From positions 1 to 11,227 of the forward strand of contig PALU01000024.1 of NCBI GenBank assembly GCA_002706585.1: a stretch of 11,227 bases of DNA, written 5' to 3'. Position numbers and translations under genes: made by a program. Source of the stretch: Rickettsiales bacterium. GTDB lineage: Bacteria > Pseudomonadota > Alphaproteobacteria > TMED127. Below are positions 7,694 to 11,227 of this stretch, one piece after another (the first letter of the stretch is position 1; every line of letters begins with the position of its first letter). Below the pieces are notes generated by a model. That model did no database searches. It was not told where the DNA came from and saw only the letters and a program-made list of their open reading frames with translations.

Positions 7694-8107
7694 ATGTTAC
7701 AACCCAAAAAACCAAAATTTAGAAAACAATTTAAAGGTAGAATGCATGGTAATTCAAAAGGAGGAAATTCTCTTAATTTTGGATCATTCGGTTTAAAAGC
7801 TTTGACTCCCGCAAGAATTACTTCTAGACAAATAGAATCAGCAAGAAGATGTATTTCTCGACATCTAAAAAGATCCGGTAAAGTTTGGATTAGAATTTTT
7901 CCTGATGTTCCTATTACAAAAAAACCAGCAGAAGTTAGACAAGGTAAAGGCAAAGGTGCCGTGGAGTTTTGGGCGGCAAAAGTTAAACCTGGTAAAATAC
8001 TCTTTGAAATTGATGGTGTGGCTAAAGATTTGGCTGAAGAAGCTTTTGAATTGGCATCTGCTAAACTTCCAAATAAAAATAAATTTGTTAAGAGGTTGGG
8101 GAATTAA
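7694..8107 (+). CDS. rplP: 50S ribosomal protein L16
   Basis: L16 is a late-assembling protein that organises the A-site region of the large subunit. I start it at ATG 7694, one base after the rpsC stop, giving 137 residues (136 in E. coli) and the family N-terminus [15 protein letters not shown] four codons upstream lies inside rpsC and adds nothing conserved. Visible are the basic N-terminal region, [16 protein letters not shown] (42-57), [16 protein letters not shown] (78-93, including Arg82, equivalent to Arg81 of E. coli L16, the RoxA hydroxylation site) and the C-terminal [10 protein letters not shown]. Only a weak GTGAG resembles a ribosome binding site, so re-initiation after rpsC is likely. 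Confidence 0.98.
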   Translation: MLQPKKPKFRKQFKGRMHGNSKGGNSLNFGSFGLKALTPARITSRQIESARRCISRHLKRSGKVWIRIFPDVPITKKPAEVRQGKGKGAVEFWAAKVKPGKILFEIDGVAKDLAEEAFELASAKLPNKNKFVKRLGN

Positions 8108-8109
8108 TC

Positions 8110-8307
8110 ATGGAAAAAATTTCTGAACTTAAAAAATTTGATTTGAACAAGTTAAAAGAGTCATTGTTAAAACTTAGAAAAGAGTCATTTAACCTGAGAT
8201 TTCAAAAGGCTTCAGGTCAACTTGAAAAAACAGCTAGGATTTCTGTTGTAAGAAAACAAATTGCTAGAATAAAAACTTTAATTAATCAAAAGAGAGATAA
8301 AAAATAA
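8110..8307 (+). CDS. rpmC: 50S ribosomal protein L29
   Basis: L29 is a small two-helix protein near the tunnel exit, next to L23. The 65 residues, with predicted helices around 9-35 and 40-62, fit the family (63 in E. coli). The central [20 protein letters not shown] segment (25-44) is the L29 signature region. It starts two bases after rplP, with GGGGA (8098-8102) at 7 bases, and ends one base before rpsQ. High Lys content is normal for this family. Confidence 0.96.
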   Translation: MEKISELKKFDLNKLKESLLKLRKESFNLRFQKASGQLEKTARISVVRKQIARIKTLINQKRDKK

Positions 8308-8308
8308 T

Positions 8309-8533
8309 ATGCCAAAAAGAATTTTAAGAGGAGTAGTTGTTTCTAATAAATCAGATAAAACTGTAACAGTTCTAGTCAAAAGAAAAGTAATGCACCCAGT
8401 TTACAAAAAATATATTAACAAAAGTAAAAAGTATCATGCTCATGATGAAAAAAACAAATGTGAAATTGGTGAAATTGTTTCAATAAAAGAAAACAAACCA
8501 ATCTCCAAAACTAAAACATGGGTAGTAACATAG
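8309..8533 (+). CDS. rpsQ: 30S ribosomal protein S17
   Basis: S17 is an OB-fold primary binder of 16S rRNA in the 30S body. The 74 residues are slightly shorter than E. coli S17 (84), as is usual in several groups. Family motifs are [22 protein letters not shown] (4-25), [19 protein letters not shown] (29-47) and [18 protein letters not shown] (54-71). It starts one base after rpmC, with only a weak AGAGAG 12 bases upstream. Its TAG stop forms the start of the rplN ribosome binding site. Confidence 0.97.
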   Translation: MPKRILRGVVVSNKSDKTVTVLVKRKVMHPVYKKYINKSKKYHAHDEKNKCEIGEIVSIKENKPISKTKTWVVT

Positions 8534-8538
8534 GTGAT
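8532..8538 (+). promoter_or_regulatory. Shine-Dalgarno of rplN merged with rpsQ stop
   Basis: AGGTGAT begins inside the rpsQ TAG stop (8531-8533) and ends 3 bases before ATG 8542. It matches the complement of the 16S rRNA tail and decides the rplN start in favour of 8542 rather than the in-frame ATG at 8518, which lies inside rpsQ. Confidence 0.65.
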
Positions 8539-8541
8539 ATT

Positions 8542-8910
8542 ATGATTCAAATGCAATCAACTTTATTTGTAGCTGATAATTCTGGTGCCAAAAAAATTCA
8601 GTGTATAAAAGTTCTTGGTGGTTCAAAAAGAAGATTTGCTTCCATTGGAGATGTAATCGTAATTACAGTGAAAGATGCAATTCCTCGAGGAAAAGTTAAA
8701 AAAGGAGAAATTCATAAAGCTGTTATTGTCAGAACATCTAAAGAAGTTTATAGATCAGATGGATCATCAATAAGGTTTGATAGAAATTCTGCAGTATTAA
8801 TAAATAATACAGGCGAACCTTTAGGCACTAGAATATTTGGGCCTGTTACACGTGAACTTAGAGCAAAGAAATACATGAAAATAATTTCTCTTGCCCCGGA
8901 GGTTTTATAA
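8542..8910 (+). CDS. rplN: 50S ribosomal protein L14
   Basis: L14 is a compact, highly conserved protein at the subunit interface and the binding site for the silencing factor RsfS. I use ATG 8542, giving 122 residues with the family N-terminus [15 protein letters not shown]; the upstream in-frame ATG (8518) would add eight unconserved residues lying inside rpsQ. Motifs seen are ADNSGAKK (11-18), [11 protein letters not shown] (21-31), IPRGKVKKG (47-55) and [13 protein letters not shown] (95-107), ending SLAPEVL. This is the first gene of the spc set, and it follows rpsQ with no promoter gap. The codons for PEV at its end form a perfect GGAGGT for rplX, and its TAA shares a base with the rplX ATG. 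Confidence 0.98.
   Translation: MIQMQSTLFVADNSGAKKIQCIKVLGGSKRRFASIGDVIVITVKDAIPRGKVKKGEIHKAVIVRTSKEVYRSDGSSIRFDRNSAVLINNTGEPLGTRIFGPVTRELRAKKYMKIISLAPEVL
8898..8903 (+). promoter_or_regulatory. Strong Shine-Dalgarno of rplX inside rplN
   Basis: GGAGGT, 6 bases before the rplX ATG, is the best match to the 16S rRNA tail in the window. It is formed by the Pro-Glu-Val codons at the C-terminus of L14, so the coding and initiation signals are shared. Confidence 0.8.
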
Positions 8911-9230
8911 TGTCACTTAAAATTAAAAAAGGGGATAATGTTGTAGTGCTATCTGGAAAAGATAAAGGTAAAAACGGTAAAGTTCTAAAAATAATTAGAG
9001 TTGATGATAACGCAAAGGCCATAGTTGAAGGTATTAATATTGTAAAAAAACACAATAAACAATCAGCAACATCAAAAGGTGGAATAGAATCAATTGAGAT
9101 GCCTGTTTTTTTATCTAAATTATCAATCGTTGACCCTAAAACGTCAAAGCCATCAAGAGTTGGTTTTAAATTTCTTGAAGATGGTAAAAAAATCAGATTT
9201 TCAAAAAAATCAGGAGAAACTTTAAATTAA
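8910..9230 (+). CDS. rplX: 50S ribosomal protein L24
   Basis: L24 is an assembly-initiating 23S rRNA binder located at the tunnel exit. The 106 residues fit the family (104 in E. coli). The KOW motif is at about 5-33, with [20 protein letters not shown] followed by [10 protein letters not shown] (39-48) and [20 protein letters not shown] (57-76). Its ATG shares one base with the rplN stop (TAATG) and has the GGAGGT site upstream. It ends TAA seven bases before rplE. Confidence 0.98.
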   Translation: MSLKIKKGDNVVVLSGKDKGKNGKVLKIIRVDDNAKAIVEGINIVKKHNKQSATSKGGIESIEMPVFLSKLSIVDPKTSKPSRVGFKFLEDGKKIRFSKKSGETLN

Positions 9231-9237
9231 TTTTATC

Positions 9238-9777
9238 ATGGCTAGATTAAAAGAATATTATAATAAAGAAATAAAAAATTACTTGAAGAGTAAGCTTAGT
9301 TTAGAAAATATTAATGAGGTTCCAAAACTCATAAAAATTGTAGTTAATATGGGTGTAGGTGAAAGTGTTGCTGATTCAAAAAAAATAAACAATGCATCAG
9401 AAGATTTAATGCAAATAACAGGTCAAAAACCAATGATAACAAACTCAAAAAAATCTATTGCTGGTTTTAAACTTAGGAAAGGCCTTAGTATAGGCTGCAA
9501 AGTGACACTGAGAAAAAATAGGATGTATGAATTTCTTGATAGACTAGTTTACATAGCTTTGCCCAGAGTTAGGGATTTTAAAGGTTTGTCAAGAAAATCA
9601 TTTGATGGAAAAGGAAATTATTCAATTGGTATTAAGGAACAAATAATATTTCCAGAAATTGATTACGATAAAATTGATAAAGTCAGAGGTATGGATATTT
9701 CCATTGTTACATCAACTGACAACGATCATCATGCATTAGAATTGTTAAAAGGATTTAACCTTCCATTTAAAGTTTAA
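9238..9777 (+). CDS. rplE: 50S ribosomal protein L5
   Basis: L5 binds 5S rRNA and contacts P-site tRNA as part of the central protuberance. The 179 residues equal the E. coli length. Visible are [14 protein letters not shown] (37-50), [21 protein letters not shown] (62-82), the loop region [22 protein letters not shown] (121-142) and the C-terminal FNLPFKV. The seven-base gap before it (TTTTATC) holds no Shine-Dalgarno; the closest GGAGA is over 20 bases away. Initiation probably depends on coupling to rplX. In E. coli S8 represses at this gene's start; I see no clear S8-type helix here. Confidence 0.98.
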   Translation: MARLKEYYNKEIKNYLKSKLSLENINEVPKLIKIVVNMGVGESVADSKKINNASEDLMQITGQKPMITNSKKSIAGFKLRKGLSIGCKVTLRKNRMYEFLDRLVYIALPRVRDFKGLSRKSFDGKGNYSIGIKEQIIFPEIDYDKIDKVRGMDISIVTSTDNDHHALELLKGFNLPFKV

Positions 9778-9782
9778 AGGAG
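9776..9782 (+). promoter_or_regulatory. Shine-Dalgarno of rpsN overlapping rplE stop
   Basis: AAAGGAG starts within the rplE TAA stop and lies 6 bases before the rpsN ATG, supporting the start at 9789. Confidence 0.75.
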
Positions 9783-9788
9783 AAAAAA

Positions 9789-10094
9789 ATGTCAAAGTTA
9801 AGCATAATTGAAAGAAATAAAAAAAGAATTAAACTGTATGAAAGATTTAAAGCAAGGCATGACAAATTGCTAAAAATGGCAAATAACAAACGTCTTTCAG
9901 CTGATGAACAATTTCAAGCAAGACTAAAATTATCAAAAATACCTAGAAATGCATCCAAAGTTAGGATCAGAAATAGGTGTTTACTTACAGGTAGGGGCAG
10001 AGGTGTATACAGAAAGTTTAAGTTATCTAGGATAGCATTTCGTGAATTAGCATCTATTGGTCAAATACCAGGAATAACAAAATCAAGTTGGTAA
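9789..10094 (+). CDS. rpsN: 30S ribosomal protein S14, long zinc-free (C-minus) form
   Basis: S14 is a 30S head protein needed for late small-subunit assembly. The 101 residues equal the long proteobacterial form. The C-terminal half has [14 protein letters not shown] (51-64), [15 protein letters not shown] (67-81) and the end [11 protein letters not shown] (91-101). There is only one Cys (64), so the paired CxxC zinc site of the short form is absent. The N-terminal half is Lys/Arg rich and helical. It sits in the standard rplE-rpsN-rpsH order. Confidence 0.98.
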   Translation: MSKLSIIERNKKRIKLYERFKARHDKLLKMANNKRLSADEQFQARLKLSKIPRNASKVRIRNRCLLTGRGRGVYRKFKLSRIAFRELASIGQIPGITKSSW

Positions 10095-10110
10095 AAGAAA
10101 GGATTTAGTT

Positions 10111-10509
10111 ATGAGTTTATCAGACCCACTTGGAGATATGCTGACCAGAATTAGAAATGGTCAAGTTAGAGGGAAAAATTCTGTTTTAATGCCGGCATCA
10201 AGATTTAGAGCTAATGTTCTTGAGGTTTTGCATAGAGAAGGATATATAAGAGGTTTTAAAAAAGTTGAAATGGAAAATAGTAAAAACGAATTTCAAATCG
10301 AATTAAAATATGTAGATGGAGAACCAGTTATTAAAAGCATTTCTAGAGTTTCAACACCTGGGAGAAGGGTTTATTCAAAAATAAAGGATTTAGAAAGAAA
10401 TTTTGATGGTTTGGGTATCTCCATTTTATCGACTTCTAAAGGAGTTTTATCTGATAACGAAGCTAGAGATGAAAATGTAGGGGGAGAGATTCTATGCAAA
10501 GTTTTTTAA
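10111..10509 (+). CDS. rpsH: 30S ribosomal protein S8
   Basis: S8 binds 16S rRNA helix 21 in the platform and in E. coli represses spc operon translation. The 132 residues fit the family (130 in E. coli). The N-terminus SLSDPLGDMLTRIRNG (2-17), the segment SRVSTPGRRVYS (78-89), the STSKGVLSD signature (107-115) and the C-terminal GGEILCKVF (124-132) are all present. AAAGGA (10098-10103) lies 7 bases upstream. The TAA stop overlaps the AAGGA site for rplF. Confidence 0.98.
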   Translation: MSLSDPLGDMLTRIRNGQVRGKNSVLMPASRFRANVLEVLHREGYIRGFKKVEMENSKNEFQIELKYVDGEPVIKSISRVSTPGRRVYSKIKDLERNFDGLGISILSTSKGVLSDNEARDENVGGEILCKVF

Positions 10510-10512
10510 GGA
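10508..10512 (+). promoter_or_regulatory. Shine-Dalgarno of rplF overlapping rpsH stop
   Basis: AAGGA begins inside the rpsH TAA (10507-10509) and lies 6 bases before the rplF ATG. Confidence 0.7.
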
Positions 10513-10518
10513 ATAATT

Positions 10519-11052
10519 ATGTCTAGAAGTGGAAGAATAGCAATTAAGGTTCCAGAAAATACTGAGGTAAAGGTCGAGAATGGTATTTTTTTTGCCAAAG
10601 GAAAACTTGGTGAATTATCCTATCAGTTTAACAATCAGGCAAATGTTGAACTTGTAGATAATAATATTTTTGTAAAACCAGCAGGTGAAACCAAACAATT
10701 AAATCAGATGTGGGGAACTGTAAGATCAAGAATTTTTAATGTCATTGTTGGTGTAAGCAATGGTTTTTCAAAAGAATTAGAATTAAATGGTGTTGGATAT
10801 AAGGCTAATCAAAAAGGTAATATTTTAGAATTATTTCTTGGTTTTTCTCATACCATAAATTTTTCGATTCCAAGTGATATTAAAATTGAGGTACCGAAGC
10901 CAACTTCAATTAAAATTTCTGGCATTGATAAGCAAAGAGTTGGACAGGTCGCAGCTAATATTAGAGAATTCAGAAAACCTGAACCTTTTAAAGGCAAGGG
11001 CGTTAAATATAAAGATGAGTATATTAGGAGAAAAGAAGGTAAGAAAAAATGA
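10519..11052 (+). CDS. rplF: 50S ribosomal protein L6
   Basis: L6 is a two-domain 23S rRNA binder close to the sarcin-ricin loop and the factor-binding site. The 177 residues equal E. coli L6. The N-terminal [17 protein letters not shown], the GVGYKA motif (91-96) at the start of the second domain, [16 protein letters not shown] (134-149) and the C-terminal signature [21 protein letters not shown] (154-174) are present. The TGA stop overlaps the rplR start as ATGA; this is the second of the two TGA stops in the window. Confidence 0.98.
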   Translation: MSRSGRIAIKVPENTEVKVENGIFFAKGKLGELSYQFNNQANVELVDNNIFVKPAGETKQLNQMWGTVRSRIFNVIVGVSNGFSKELELNGVGYKANQKGNILELFLGFSHTINFSIPSDIKIEVPKPTSIKISGIDKQRVGQVAANIREFRKPEPFKGKGVKYKDEYIRRKEGKKK

Positions 11053-11227
11053 TGAATAAGAAAAATGATTCTACTAGAAGGGCATATAGAACGAGATTAA
11101 AACTTAAAAAATCTGAAAATTTAAGATTATCAGTTTTTAGGTCAAATAAGCATATTTATGGTCAATTAATAGATGATTCAAAGGGATTAACTTTGGTTTC
11201 TTCATCCTCTCATGATAAATCAATAGG
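11049..11227 (+). CDS. rplR: 50S ribosomal protein L18, 3'-truncated by window edge
   Basis: L18 binds 5S rRNA and brings it, with L5, into the large subunit. Only the first 59 codons or so are in the window: [20 protein letters not shown], then [19 protein letters not shown] and [10 protein letters not shown]. The motif (L)[18 protein letters not shown] with TLVS is the clear L18 core. Two adjacent in-frame ATGs (11049 and 11052) can serve as start; 11049 makes an ATGA overlap with rplF. No strong ribosome binding site is visible (GGAG around 11028-11031, then GAAGG at 11035-11039 within rplF), so coupled re-initiation is likely. The frame is open to the right edge. Confidence 0.95.
   Translation, partial: MMNKKNDSTRRAYRTRLKLKKSENLRLSVFRSNKHIYGQLIDDSKGLTLVSSSSHDKSI

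Noticed and set aside
8518..8541. An upstream rplN start at ATG 8518
   Set aside because: It lies within rpsQ, adds eight unconserved residues, and the AGGTGAT site sits before 8542 instead.
9972..10004. A zinc-binding S14
   Set aside because: Only one Cys is present, without CxxC pairs; length 101 and sequence match the zinc-free form.

Overview
This window is one uninterrupted, plus-strand ribosomal/translation gene cluster: the end of the str operon (fusA, tuf), the complete S10 operon (rpsJ, rplC, rplD, rplW, rplB, rpsS, rplV, rpsC, rplP, rpmC, rpsQ) and the first part of the spc operon (rplN, rplX, rplE, rpsN, rpsH, rplF, rplR). fusA is cut at the left edge and rplR at the right edge; the other 18 genes are present from start to stop, but rpsC carries an in-frame TGA. 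The longest stretch without a gene is the 34 bases between tuf and rpsJ. I see no tRNA, rRNA, mobile element, CRISPR array, rho-independent terminator or unrelated accessory gene.

Organism: the DNA is strongly A+T rich, Arg is nearly always AGA, and stops are mostly TAA/TAG. EF-Tu (N-terminus MSKEKF, TKPHC-like RSKPHC, C-terminal VGAGVVAEI), EF-G and L16 ([11 protein letters not shown]) read as alphaproteobacterial. S14 is the long zinc-free form. Together these suggest a small-genome, AT-rich alphaproteobacterium of the kind common in marine plankton (SAR11-like or another low-GC lineage); the order cannot be fixed from sequence reading alone.

Layout: 1-3223 holds the elongation factors EF-G and EF-Tu; 3258-8533 holds the S10 operon genes; 8542-11227 holds the spc genes. 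Genes are separated by 0-34 bases or overlap, with Shine-Dalgarno motifs often sitting inside the preceding gene or its stop codon, which points to one polycistronic transcript with extensive translational coupling. The long S10 leader known from E. coli is absent because tuf runs almost directly into rpsJ.

Most notable: (1) rpsC (S3) has an in-frame TGA at codon 9, exactly where family members have a conserved Gly (GGA to TGA would be one base change), while the rest of the gene is intact. TGA is a true stop at the ends of rplD and rplF, so this is not simple genome-wide recoding. Sequencing/assembly error is the leading explanation, but a real nonsense allele or recoding is possible. (2) L3 and L22 both carry long, Lys/Asn/Asp/Ser-rich, probably disordered C-terminal tails of about 75 and 66 residues, and both tails run 17 bases into the next gene. 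Apart from these points the window is a conventional housekeeping locus and I do not see a novel biological system in it.
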